Numbered from the stretch's first letter, positions 29,117 to 36,945 are shown. The stretch: 43,911 nucleotides of DNA from Deltaproteobacteria bacterium (GCA_019313695.1 JAFDAS010000035.1:1-43911); one strand, 5' to 3'. Notes: a model not told the origin generated them from the letters alone. Made by a program: numbers and translations.

Positions 29117-31051
29117 CTATGCTCTTTTTTCAACTACTATGAGAGGATCGCCTACATCCACCTCGTCTCCGGGTGATACCAGTACATCTGAAACCACTCC
29201 ATTTATTTCAGAGATTATGTTGTTGAGCATTTTCATCGCTTCAAGGATAATCAGTATTTGCCCCGCCGAAACCTCTTCCGTCTCTGTAACGGGGACTTCG
29301 CTTACTGTTCCCTTTATGGGAGACCGGACATCTCCCGATTGCGCTAACTTTTCTATTTCTTTGGCTGAAAGTGTAACTTTTCTTTCTTTCTTATCGCCTT
29401 CCTGTTCAAGTTCCGTCAGTATGGGCTCGGGATGGTAATTTATGGTCAGATAAGTAACGGCATCCCCTGCCTTTGTTTTTCGTTTCGGGCCTATCTCGAT
29501 GATGTGATGTTTCCCATAGGCATCAGGAAATTCAAACCTCTCTCCAAGATTAAATCCACCTTTCTTAAACCACACACCGGGAGGCAACACCCATGTTTTG
29601 CCATATTTCTCTTCAAATTTAAAGAAATTCACCGCATCATTGGGATGTTGCAGATACAACACAAATTCATCTTCCGTGGCCGCCCGTCCAAGGCGATGCT
29701 CAAGCACCCTTCTGTCCACATCCAGATCGATATCTTCTATCTTCTGATATCCTTTTTCCTTTTCCGTTAGTTCCTTCCAATCCGGCCCGAATACCGCCTC
29801 ATATATGTTATCGGACGGCTTGTAAAAGGGAAGTTCTCCATATCTTCCAAGCATCAGGTTTTTCAAGTCATCGTTCGCGTTTTTATATCTTTCACCGTTG
29901 AGAACATTATTGACAGCCGTGGTCCACAGGATCTGCGAACCCGGAGTCACGCTCCACCAGTTTCCAAGCTCGACCTGAACGCGTGGCAACTCTTTCTGGA
30001 GGATCTCCGGCATCAAATGCAGGAAACCACCATTGACCGCCTGTTCAAAACTCGATCCCGTCGCCCCGCCAGGCAGTTTATGGGTCTGAACCGTGGGATC
30101 AAATCCAAGAAACTGAGATTCAAGATCCTTGTAATGCTCTCTCTCCGGACGCAGTTTATTCGAGGTATCAATAACCGACTGCCTGTCTATACCCAGCGCA
30201 TGGTGTCCATATTCATTCAGCGTATCGATGACCGTCAATATAGGGGGGGGGCCGTAGAAACCGGTGAAGGCATGATCTGCCGCATCCACAATCTTCGCCC
30301 CGTTTCTCACAGATTCAACGACTCTTCCCACATCATTTCCATCCGTGTTGTGGCCGTGGTAGTGGATAATGAGATCCGGATACCTGTCCAGGATGGATTT
30401 TGTCAGATCTCCAATCCTCTTGGCGGTTCCCAGACCACCATGATTTTTTATACAGAGGATTATATCCTCACCGGTAACATCAAGTATCTCTCCCACCTTT
30501 TGAACATAGAACCCGTCAGTGTGTTCCGGTCCCGTCGAGAAAGATATCGAAGGCTCCAGTATGCACCCGGCATCCTTTACCTCCTCGAACACCGCAGTCA
30601 TATTGGGTATGTAATTAAGAAAATCAAAGACCCTCCAGAGATGTACGTAACGGGCGAAACTTCGAACTGTCAAGCGAATCACATTTTCAGGATATGGCCT
30701 GTAACCGAAAAGATTGATCCCCCTGCAAAGAGTCTGGAACATCGTATCGGGCATTAACGAACTGAGAATCTGCAGCTTTTCCAGGGGATTGATCTGCCTG
30801 CGCAGCATATCCACATGAACCGATGCCCCTCCCGTTATCTCAAGAGAAAGGTACCCGGAGTCATTCCTCTCTTTGGAAACCAGAATCTGGGTGTGCGGCA
30901 TTATGCGGTTTTTGAAGTCGGATTGAGAGAGGTCTCTCTCTGTATTGGTTATATAATATCCATCTCCCGCCCTGATCTTGTCGAGAACATGTCGTACCCC
31001 GCCCTCACGCAAATCGCGAGGAGTAATTCTTTCATCGATAATCTGCTGCAC
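29117..31051 (-). CDS. Carboxyltransferase-biotin carrier subunit, PycB/OadA-like, divergent
   Basis: 644 residues: an HMGL-type carboxyltransferase barrel (about 35-310), a PYC/OADA conserved domain (about 320-480) and a biotinyl domain with the biotin lysine in LEAMKMLNN near the end. Family signs include LSLEITGGASVHVDMLR, LCRGINLFGY and LWRVFDFLN. Key motifs differ from pyruvate carboxylase and oxaloacetate decarboxylase. The metal-binding D-TT-RDAHQS appears as NTERDLSQS, the lysine motif KDMAG as KNHGG, and H.H.HDT as HYHGHNT. About 35 extra residues precede the barrel. With the biotin carboxylase encoded just upstream it forms a two-subunit enzyme, but pyruvate as substrate is not certain. 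Confidence 0.85.
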   Translation of the reverse strand: MQQIIDERITPRDLREGGVRHVLDKIRAGDGYYITNTERDLSQSDFKNRIMPHTQILVSKERNDSGYLSLEITGGASVHVDMLRRQINPLEKLQILSSLMPDTMFQTLCRGINLFGYRPYPENVIRLTVRSFARYVHLWRVFDFLNYIPNMTAVFEEVKDAGCILEPSISFSTGPEHTDGFYVQKVGEILDVTGEDIILCIKNHGGLGTAKRIGDLTKSILDRYPDLIIHYHGHNTDGNDVGRVVESVRNGAKIVDAADHAFTGFYGPPPILTVIDTLNEYGHHALGIDRQSVIDTSNKLRPEREHYKDLESQFLGFDPTVQTHKLPGGATGSSFEQAVNGGFLHLMPEILQKELPRVQVELGNWWSVTPGSQILWTTAVNNVLNGERYKNANDDLKNLMLGRYGELPFYKPSDNIYEAVFGPDWKELTEKEKGYQKIEDIDLDVDRRVLEHRLGRAATEDEFVLYLQHPNDAVNFFKFEEKYGKTWVLPPGVWFKKGGFNLGERFEFPDAYGKHHIIEIGPKRKTKAGDAVTYLTINYHPEPILTELEQEGDKKERKVTLSAKEIEKLAQSGDVRSPIKGTVSEVPVTETEEVSAGQILIILEAMKMLNNIISEINGVVSDVLVSPGDEVDVGDPLIVVEKRA

Positions 31052-31071
31052 TACTTTTATTCCTTTCAGGT

Positions 31072-31296
31072 ACTAATCCCGACAAGCGGGATAAGTCCCA
31101 CTAAAGAGGGATAAGTGCGATAACGAAGTTGCTTTCTGCGAGGAAGCAACTTCTATCTTACTAATGCGTTAACGAAATTCTTCCCTGCAAAAAGCGCAGG
31201 AAACAATTTCTAACTTACTATCCCCGACAAGCGGGATAAGTGCGTTAACGAAATTCTTCCCTGCAAAAAGCGCAGGAAACAATTTCTAACTTACTA
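31072..31296. repeat. Direct-repeat and hairpin region between the two carboxylase genes
   Basis: A 55-nt unit (starts GCGTTAACGAAATTCTTCC, ends CTAACTTACTA) occurs twice exactly, at 31166-31220 and 31242-31296. A divergent third copy precedes it at 31116-31163. Between copies lie CCCGACAAGCGGGATAAGTG words. Each unit can fold (GAAATT...AATTTC; AGTTGCTT...GGAAGCAACT). The last copy contains the stop codon of the biotin carboxylase gene. In RNA this would be a string of three hairpins. Confidence 0.85.
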
Positions 31297-32751
31297 ATAC
31301 GCGTAGGGGTTGATCTTCTTCGCATGGATCTCCGCGATCAACTGCGAGAGCTTGGCAATCTCCCGCTTGTTCTCCGGATAGTCAAACACCTCGGCATGTG
31401 TGTCCAGATAAGATGTATTGAATTCACCTTTCTGGAAATCGGGTTCATCACAGATCGCCAGGTAAAATGGTATTGTCGTCTTAGGGCCGACAATCAGAAA
31501 GTCATTCAGCGCCCTCTTGAGACGCTGTACAGCCTGTTCCCAGTTATGCCCACGAACGGTCATCTTTACCAGAAGCGAATCATATTCAGTCGGAATCTTG
31601 TATCCCTGATACGCTATACCATCCAGTCTTATACCGGGACCTCCGGGAGACTGGTATACCTCCACCCTTTTTCCACCTTCAGGCATGAAGTTGTTTCTCG
31701 GATCTTCCGCATTAACCCTTACCTGGATAGCCTTGCCCAGAAGATGAAATCGCACTTCGGGAATCTTCAGATGTTCCCCCTGTGTTATCATTATCTGTTC
31801 TCTCACGATATCTACACCGGTCAGCATCTCGGTAACCGTGTGTTCAACCTGAAGTCTTGTGTTAATCTCCATAAACCAGAACTTATTTGTGGCGGGATCA
31901 ACCAGAAATTCAACAGTTCCCGCATTTATATAACCTGACTCTCTGGCCGCCAGCATGGCCGTCTCACACATCGATTCAAGGACATCAACCGGAAGATCTG
32001 CGGGCGCAATTTCTATCAGCTTCTGGTGTCTCCGCTGGATGGAACAATCCCGCGAGCCGAGGTGAATGACTTTTCCGTGCTGGTCCGCCAGTATCTGGAT
32101 CTCAACGTGGCGGGGGTTCTCGATATACTTCTCTATATAGATATTATCATCATTGAAGGCATGCAAGGCTTCCGCCCTTGCAAGAGGTATCTGGACCAAC
32201 AGATCTTTTTTATCTTCAACCTTTCGTATCCCCCTCCCTCCCCCGCCGGAGGATGCCTTCAGCATAAGGGGAAACCCACATTTCTCACCAAATTCAATGG
32301 CGTCTTTTATCCCTTCTTCACCGGAAGCAAGATTCCCAGTGCCCGGCGTGACAGGTATGCCCGCCTTTTTCATGATTTTTCTGGCAACAACCTTATTGCC
32401 CAGGTCATGTATAACGTTGGGAGGAGGGCCGATGAAAGCGATATCGGCCTTTTCACAGGCGCTGGAAAAATCGGGATTCTCCGCCAGAAATCCATACCCG
32501 GGGTGTATCGCGTCGGCGCCGCTCTTGCGGGCCGCCCAGATCATCCTGTCAATGTCAAGATAATCCTTTCTCGGCCCATCGCCTATCATGATAGCGTCAT
32601 CCGCAAATCTGATAAAGAGCGCTTCTTTATCAGGGTTCTCGTAAACGGCTACTGACCCGAGCCCCAGTTCTTTGATCGTCCGAATCAGCCTCAGGGCTAT
32701 TTCACCCCTGTTGGCAACCAGAACTTTATTTATCTTTTTGCCTGTCGTCAT
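31294..32751 (-). CDS. Biotin carboxylase subunit (PycA/AccC-like)
   Basis: Uses ATP and bicarbonate to carboxylate the biotin on its partner. 485 residues. N-terminal VLVANRGEIALRLIRTIKELG, IHPGYGFLAENPDF, the ATP-grasp glycine loop KASSGGGGRGIRKV, HLGSRDCSIQRRHQKLIE, and FMEINTRLQVEHTVTEM (metal Glu/Asn and catalytic Arg) are all intact. The gene leads an operon with the carboxyltransferase gene. Its ribosome site (TTGGAAGG) lies partly in the 9-bp duplication made by the neighbouring insertion sequence, and the likely promoter is now 1.3 kb away. Confidence 0.92.
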   Translation of the reverse strand: MTTGKKINKVLVANRGEIALRLIRTIKELGLGSVAVYENPDKEALFIRFADDAIMIGDGPRKDYLDIDRMIWAARKSGADAIHPGYGFLAENPDFSSACEKADIAFIGPPPNVIHDLGNKVVARKIMKKAGIPVTPGTGNLASGEEGIKDAIEFGEKCGFPLMLKASSGGGGRGIRKVEDKKDLLVQIPLARAEALHAFNDDNIYIEKYIENPRHVEIQILADQHGKVIHLGSRDCSIQRRHQKLIEIAPADLPVDVLESMCETAMLAARESGYINAGTVEFLVDPATNKFWFMEINTRLQVEHTVTEMLTGVDIVREQIMITQGEHLKIPEVRFHLLGKAIQVRVNAEDPRNNFMPEGGKRVEVYQSPGGPGIRLDGIAYQGYKIPTEYDSLLVKMTVRGHNWEQAVQRLKRALNDFLIVGPKTTIPFYLAICDEPDFQKGEFNTSYLDTHAEVFDYPENKREIAKLSQLIAEIHAKKINPYAY

Positions 32752-32758
32752 TATTACC

Positions 32759-32767
32759 CTTCCAAAT
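32759..32767. repeat. Target-site duplication, left copy
   Basis: CTTCCAAAT directly outside the left inverted repeat of the insertion sequence; identical to 34089-34097. Read on the minus strand it contains ATTTGGAAG, part of the ribosome binding region of the carboxylase gene. Confidence 0.9.
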
Positions 32768-32794
32768 CAGTAATTTCCGGTTAGGTTTTTGCAT
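32768..32794. repeat. Terminal inverted repeat, left
   Basis: Begins CAGTAATTTCCGGTTAGG and is the exact reverse complement of 34062-34088 over 27 bp. The transposase stop codon lies inside it. Confidence 0.95.
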
Positions 32795-33954
32795 ATAAGT
32801 GCCAGTCGTTCTGTTCTTTGAAATTTTGTAAGCTTTCTGCATTGGAATCTGTGCTGAAAGCTGAGTTACGCAGCTCATTCTGAATCTGAATGCGCAGTTG
32901 CCGCACCCTCTTGATGGAAACCTTTTCCTGATACTGCTCGTGACAATAGATCGCAAGCAACAGATAGGTTATTAAACCAGCAAGGATCTGAACCATAAGC
33001 CCATGCCTGCTCCTGGCAATCAAGTGATAAACCTTGAGATGCCTTTTCCACCATGCGAAAAAGTTCTCTATATCCCACCTGAGCTTGTACGCCTGTGCTA
33101 TCTGTTCAGCTGACAGGTCATAACGGTTTGTGGCAATCCAGTATTTTACACCGTCAATCTCATAACCGACAAGCCGAAGTTCTTTCTCAGTCTGATTTGT
33201 TCCGGCAGTGCCAAGCCTGACAACAGAATCATAAAAGACAATGCCGTCAGGATCTACATGATTGGCTCGGATGACAGTCTTCCTTGTATTGGCCTTGATA
33301 CGGCAGATAAAGAACTTATTCTCTCCCTGCCACAGATCAAAGCTTTTGTGACACTGGTATCCACGATCAGTAACGCTTGTATCTCCGGGAGAAAGTATCT
33401 GACTTACAAATGGCCTTTCAGCGCCCTTGCCTTCAGTGAAGAATATCTTTCTCGGAATACCCCGGTTCAGATCGAAACCGATATGAGGCCTTTGCTTTCT
33501 TGGATCCCTTTCTGTAGTCGGCCCAATACATGGAAAGAGTTGCGTCGATCAGAGAACCATCAATAGCGACAAGGTTTCCGAGTTCAGGGTGACGATTCGG
33601 CAGGATCCCTGCAGCCTGTTCCTGCAGAGCTTTAAAGACATGCATAAACTGTTCAAGACCTCTTGAATTGGTGGCCTCTGAGAAGCTGCTCTTTTTGATA
33701 CCCTCTTTGGGTGCTATCTGACTGCGGGCAAACTCGTCTTCTTCAAGCACCTGCAGCAGATGTTGTGCTGATGTATGCTCTTCGAGGTGAAAAAATACCA
33801 ATGCCCTGAGATGTTCGTCAAAACTCATTTGCAACGGTCTGTCTCCTCGTGATGTAAGTGGTGGCATGGTGGCCATTGCATTGCGAACCGGTTTATAGAG
33901 TGTTTTGAAGGATGGCGCATAATTTTTCCTTCGTGGGTAAAAAGTGCGTGGCAT
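32781..33954 (-). pseudogene. IS4-family transposase, one-base frameshift
   Basis: DDE transposase of about 390 residues if read through. The first frame (start MPRTFYPRRKN, ribosome site AGGAGG eight bases upstream) holds the first catalytic Asp in NLVAIDGSLIDA and runs to KKAKA. There one extra T at 33486 shifts the frame and the plain reading stops at 33433. Dropping that base continues as HIGFDLNRGIPRK..., with the second Asp in VTDRGYQCHK and the Glu in YKLRWDIENFFAWWK. The stop TAA lies in the left inverted repeat. A +1 programmed shift is unlikely, so this is a mutation or a sequencing error. Confidence 0.9.
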
Positions 33955-33965
33955 ATCGCTAACCT

Positions 33966-33990
33966 CCTGATATTACTATATAATATCAGG
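33966..33990 (-). promoter_or_regulatory. Hairpin covering the transposase ribosome site
   Basis: Perfect 10-bp stem (CCTGATATTA / TAATATCAGG) with a 5-nt loop. Its 3' arm overlaps the Shine-Dalgarno AGGAGG by three bases. A transcript starting outside the element would fold it and hide the ribosome site; one starting inside the hairpin (AT-rich, possible -10) would not. This is the logic used by IS10 and IS50. Confidence 0.6.
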
Positions 33991-34061
33991 GCGCGCCCAC
34001 ACTGCCAGCCAAATGTCAAGTAAAAAAACAACTTAATATGCTGATTTTATAACTTATTCAC

Positions 34062-34088
34062 ATGCAAAAACCTAACCGGAAATTACTG
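34062..34088. repeat. Terminal inverted repeat, right
   Basis: Begins ATGCAAAAACCTAACCGG and pairs exactly with 32768-32794. Confidence 0.95.
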
Positions 34089-34097
34089 CTTCCAAAT
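34089..34097. repeat. Target-site duplication, right copy
   Basis: CTTCCAAAT, identical to 32759-32767. It marks the original joint between the carboxylase leader and its promoter. Confidence 0.9.
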
Positions 34098-34117
34098 AGA
34101 GATGTGAGAAATTGTGC

Positions 34118-34146
34118 ATGCTATATTTATCGGTTTATCATGTCAA
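34118..34146 (-). promoter_or_regulatory. Probable original promoter of the carboxylase operon
   Basis: Minus strand: TTGACA (perfect -35), 17-bp spacer, TAGCAT (-10, four of six). Start expected near 34111, only about 14 nt before the duplicated target site. Before the insertion the leader would have been roughly 35-40 nt. Now transcription from here crosses the whole insertion sequence. Confidence 0.55.
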
Positions 34147-34154
34147 GAAAATAG

Positions 34155-34235
34155 GCGTCCATCCCCTCTCGCTCCCACTCCAGGTGAGCACTCTGCCGGG
34201 TGCATCCCCGGATCATATTGATTTTTCATGGACGC
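34155..34235. other. Structured spacer upstream of the promoter
   Basis: Outer arms GCGTCCAT and ATGGACGC enclose about 65 bp that include a smaller hairpin CCGGGTGCATCCCCGG. It lies upstream of the -35, so it is not in the carboxylase transcript. It might be an operator region, a small RNA or a repeat remnant. The rest of 34236-34487 shows no gene and no clear signal. Confidence 0.3.
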
Positions 34236-34487
34236 GATAATATCTTATCCGTGAGGAAAAACAAGCTCAAAAATCTGACAATTGACTAATGTACATGATT
34301 CTTCACCAGCCATTACTGGTTTAATCAAGGATGCTGTCCCTGAAATTCACCTTAAGTGATGGCAATTCTGTAAATTTTTCCTTTGTTTTAATCTTATACA
34401 GTGGTATCTGAAATTTTAATATCAATTGTCGGAATTCGTAAGAAATATGGAAGCCCTCACAAAGAGTGGTTTTTCAGGTTTTTCAAA

Positions 34488-34535
34488 CCGCTTGCTTCAG
34501 GAGACATAATCCCGCTTGCTTCAGGAGACATAATC
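34488..34535. repeat. 24-bp tandem duplication holding a ribosome site
   Basis: Two exact copies of a 24-nt unit beginning CCGCTTGCTTCAGGAG. Each copy includes AGGAG. The second copy ends 3 bp before the ATG of the Nudix gene, so AGGAG lies 11 bases upstream. The frame is open through the repeat (LASGDII twice), so a longer protein start at 34401 is formally possible. Confidence 0.85.
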
Positions 34536-34538
34536 AGG

Positions 34539-35555
34539 ATGAAGAAGAGGTTGTTCTGCTGTTATTGTGGGAACACAATAACACAGTCTGAGATAGAGGG
34601 AAAACCACGGGATTACTGCCGTCACTGCCACACCGTATTCTACGAGAATCCCCTCCCCGTTGCGAGCTGCATCGTAGTTAACGAGGCGAGGGAAGTCCTG
34701 CTTGTAAAGAGAAAAAACGACCCCTACAGCGGAATGTGGTGCCTGCCTATCGGTTTTGCGGAAACGGGGGAGGAAGTGAGAAATGCAGCCCTCAGGGAAC
34801 TGGAGGAAGAAGCTGGAATCGAGGGAAAGATAATAAGACTGATCGATGTTGATACCATAGAGAACTACTTTTACGGCAGCATGGCCATAGTCACCTATGA
34901 GGCCGAAGCTGCGGGAGGGACGCTCAGAGCGGGTGATGATGCCAGCGATGCCGGTTATTTCCCCATTATGAAACTCCCAAAACTTGCATGGTCATCCAAC
35001 AGGAAGGCCATCGACATATACATTGATCAAAACAAAGACTCTTGGGCAATGGTCGATTCCTTCAAGCGATTATTTCCCGATATGAACCCGAAGGAGAAAT
35101 TTTCACCCAAAACAGAAGAACAGAAAAGGCTCCTGTCGAATATTCTCATGAAAATCATTGAGAGGGACACGGAAGAGATCTCCCTCAACTGGGCGGAGGA
35201 TATAAAGTCGATGGCGCCAAACCTCACCTTACACCTCGAAGCGCTTGTCAAGATGAACAAAGATGTCCTGAGGGCGATTCGGCACTGGCTGCAGGGTAAA
35301 TCCCGGGCCATCGATTTTGAGAAATTCACAAAAATGGGTGAAAACCTTTCCAGACTCGACATACCTTTGCCTGATGCCCTTAATGCTATGGCCCTGAGCA
35401 GGAAATCCATATGGGTGCACGTTGTGCGAAAGAAGATACTATTCTCACCTCTTGAGATATACACAACACTGGAGTTTAATAATCGGATTATTTTTATTTA
35501 TGACAGGATAAATTACTACATCACCACGGGATATTGTGGCAGCCCAAATGCCTGA
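34539..35555 (+). CDS. Zinc-ribbon Nudix hydrolase fused to an RsbRD-like domain
   Basis: 338 residues from this ATG. Residues 7-30 form a zinc ribbon (CCYCG ... YCRHC), as in NudC-type proteins. The Nudix fold follows, with the complete Nudix box GFAETGEEVRNAALRELEEE at about 72-91 (G-x5-E-x7-REUxEE form), so pyrophosphohydrolase activity is likely. From about residue 185 there is a second, all-helical domain (ILMKIIERDTEEISLNWAED ... PLPDALNAMALSRKSIWVHV ... IIFIYDRINYYITTGY). It resembles the RsbRD N-terminal sensor domain (non-heme-globin-like) found in stress regulators. The enzyme may therefore sense or be regulated through that domain. The substrate is unknown. Confidence 0.8.
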   Translation: MKKRLFCCYCGNTITQSEIEGKPRDYCRHCHTVFYENPLPVASCIVVNEAREVLLVKRKNDPYSGMWCLPIGFAETGEEVRNAALRELEEEAGIEGKIIRLIDVDTIENYFYGSMAIVTYEAEAAGGTLRAGDDASDAGYFPIMKLPKLAWSSNRKAIDIYIDQNKDSWAMVDSFKRLFPDMNPKEKFSPKTEEQKRLLSNILMKIIERDTEEISLNWAEDIKSMAPNLTLHLEALVKMNKDVLRAIRHWLQGKSRAIDFEKFTKMGENLSRLDIPLPDALNAMALSRKSIWVHVVRKKILFSPLEIYTTLEFNNRIIFIYDRINYYITTGYCGSPNA

Positions 35556-35843
35556 CAGCCTTTCAGCCGGCTGATAATCAAAGAATCAGGACCTGATCAG
35601 GATTTGCGAATTAATGCTTTGCGCTCACCGTTTTTTACCTGTACATTAGCATGGCTTTTCTTATCAATAAAAAATAAGGAGGGATCTGTCAACATATCCT
35701 GAAACAATCTCGCCAATATAATTTGCTGGCAAATAAGTAGATCTAAGATAGTGCTTTCCTACACTCTTTTTTTCGTAGATTTATCCCGTTTTAGATGACG
35801 GGGGATGACTCAGATATACAAATAAACAAAAAAGGAGGGAAAC
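35556..35843. promoter_or_regulatory. Spacer with possible promoter elements before the acyl-CoA cluster
   Basis: No gene is seen. Features are a palindrome CCTGATCAGG at 35592-35601, a perfect -10 word TATAAT at 35717-35722 without a good -35, and a hairpin-like ATCCCGT...ACGGGGGAT near 35781-35807. The promoter of the following operon most likely lies here, but its exact place is not certain. Confidence 0.3.
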
Positions 35844-36239
35844 ATGGCAGTATTTGAAAGTACGGAAAAGATGTATGAGGTTTTGGGCAGCTTGTTTGAG
35901 CATTTGATGAACGATCCGGTAGCTGGTCCAAAGTTTGTTGCGGCAAATCTTATCATAAAATTCACAATTACAGATCCGGACGGGTACATCTGGCTTACAG
36001 ATGAACCAAAAGTTATCTGCGGTGATGCGGATCTCAAGCCGACCATCGAGATGATATTGAGCGGTGATTCCTGCCACAGGTTCTGGTTAAAAGAGCTGAA
36101 ATTGCCCGTGGCGCTTGCAAAAGGTCTGATTAAAGCGAAAGGGCCGATGCCCAAAGTGCTGAAACTTCTCCCACTTCTGAAACCTGCCTACGAGGCATAT
36201 CCCGATATCGCAAAGAAACACAATCTTCCAATCGGCTAA
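35844..36239 (+). CDS. SCP2-like sterol/lipid-carrier domain protein
   Basis: 131 residues, no signal peptide. The pattern of an early helix (MYEVLGSLFEHLMNDP), strands with IIKFTITDPDGYIWL, and VICGDADLKPTIEMILSGDSCHRFWL is that of bacterial SCP-2 domains, which bind lipids or acyl-CoAs in a hydrophobic tunnel. A GLIKAKGPMPKVLKLLPLL helix fits the C-terminal lid. It leads the cluster with a strong ribosome site (AAGGAGG). In context it may hold or present a hydrophobic acyl substrate; this is inference. Confidence 0.75.
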   Translation: MAVFESTEKMYEVLGSLFEHLMNDPVAGPKFVAANLIIKFTITDPDGYIWLTDEPKVICGDADLKPTIEMILSGDSCHRFWLKELKLPVALAKGLIKAKGPMPKVLKLLPLLKPAYEAYPDIAKKHNLPIG

Positions 36240-36267
36240 ATATTTCGTCACTTAAGGAGGAAAAATC

Positions 36268-36945
36268 ATGAGCCTGGAAAGAAGTATGCGTCAATTCGAA
36301 GAAGACAGGAAAGAGGCGGTTGAGATAGCTGCAAGGCTTCTCCTTGCCTCTGCGACTACCGCACCCCGTGTGGGCGGGGTAGGAGAGTGCACAACCCATA
36401 TTCTGGAAGATGAATGCGATATAGAAGACCTGTGCCAGCAGATCGAAAAAATGTCCGAAGAAAACACGGCGTGGGATTTTTTTAAGAGAGATGCCGTTAT
36501 CCTGCGCGATGCGGATGCGGTCTTGATAGTGACGTCATTGAGAAGCCTGACCGATCCGGCTGACATTAACTGCAACATGTGCGGAAAACTCACCTGTGAG
36601 TATCTGCGAGAGGAGGAAAAACTACCGCGGGAACCGGGCATTGCATTTACTGGACCCCTCTGCTCCTTCAGAGCAAACAATATATCCTACGCGATAGACG
36701 GCATCATATCTATGGCTCGAAACCTGGGTATTGATTATGGTGTTTACTGGTCAGCGGGGGCTGCGGCCATGAGGATGGAGATCGTTCCCAAAGCTACCGG
36801 ATTCGCCATCGGTGTCGGCATCTCTGTTACGGAAAAGAGCCCGTTCAGAGACATACCTCTCAGATACGACGAAATAAACGATAAGACGATGAATGACCGC
36901 ATTATACAGAGGCTCTGGCCTCAGTTCAGGTCAATATACAGTTAA
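36268..36945 (+). CDS. DUF2148 ferredoxin-domain protein, first copy
   Basis: 225 residues. The central cysteine motif CNMCGKLTC followed about 35 residues later by GPLCSFRANN makes a four-cysteine set suited to one 4Fe-4S cluster. Around it lie the DUF2148 blocks (RDADAVLIVTSL before; YAIDGIISMARNLGID and the FAIGVGISV strand after). No membrane span or signal peptide, so cytoplasmic. DUF2148 proteins have no agreed function. It is followed after 14 bp by a second, divergent member, so the two may form a complex that passes electrons. Confidence 0.82.
   Translation: MSLERSMRQFEEDRKEAVEIAARLLLASATTAPRVGGVGECTTHILEDECDIEDLCQQIEKMSEENTAWDFFKRDAVILRDADAVLIVTSLRSLTDPADINCNMCGKLTCEYLREEEKLPREPGIAFTGPLCSFRANNISYAIDGIISMARNLGIDYGVYWSAGAAAMRMEIVPKATGFAIGVGISVTEKSPFRDIPLRYDEINDKTMNDRIIQRLWPQFRSIYS

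Larger units (their letters stand above)
32768..34088 (-). mobile_element. IS4-family insertion sequence, 1321 bp
   Basis: Bounded by perfect 27-bp inverted repeats and flanked by an exact 9-bp duplication, both signs of a recent, single, complete insertion. It carries one transposase gene with a single-base frameshift. The transposase signature Y-2-R-3-E-6-K and the target length fit the IS4 family; the subgroup is not determined. It lies 17 bp upstream of the biotin carboxylase ATG, between the promoter and the coding region. Confidence 0.93.

Noticed and set aside
30017-30757. A 246-codon open frame on the plus strand
   Set aside because: Antisense to the carboxyltransferase gene; no recognisable motif or ribosome site.
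31072-31296. CRISPR array
   Set aside because: Only two exact copies with unequal spacing, each copy has its own internal hairpin, and no cas genes are present.
33433-33486. Programmed frameshift in the transposase
   Set aside because: Restoring the frame needs skipping one base with no slippery heptamer in sight; a one-base insertion is simpler, and IS4 elements normally have one frame.
35781-35807. Terminator of the Nudix gene
   Set aside because: The hairpin is more than 200 nt from the stop codon, the arms pair imperfectly and no U-run follows.
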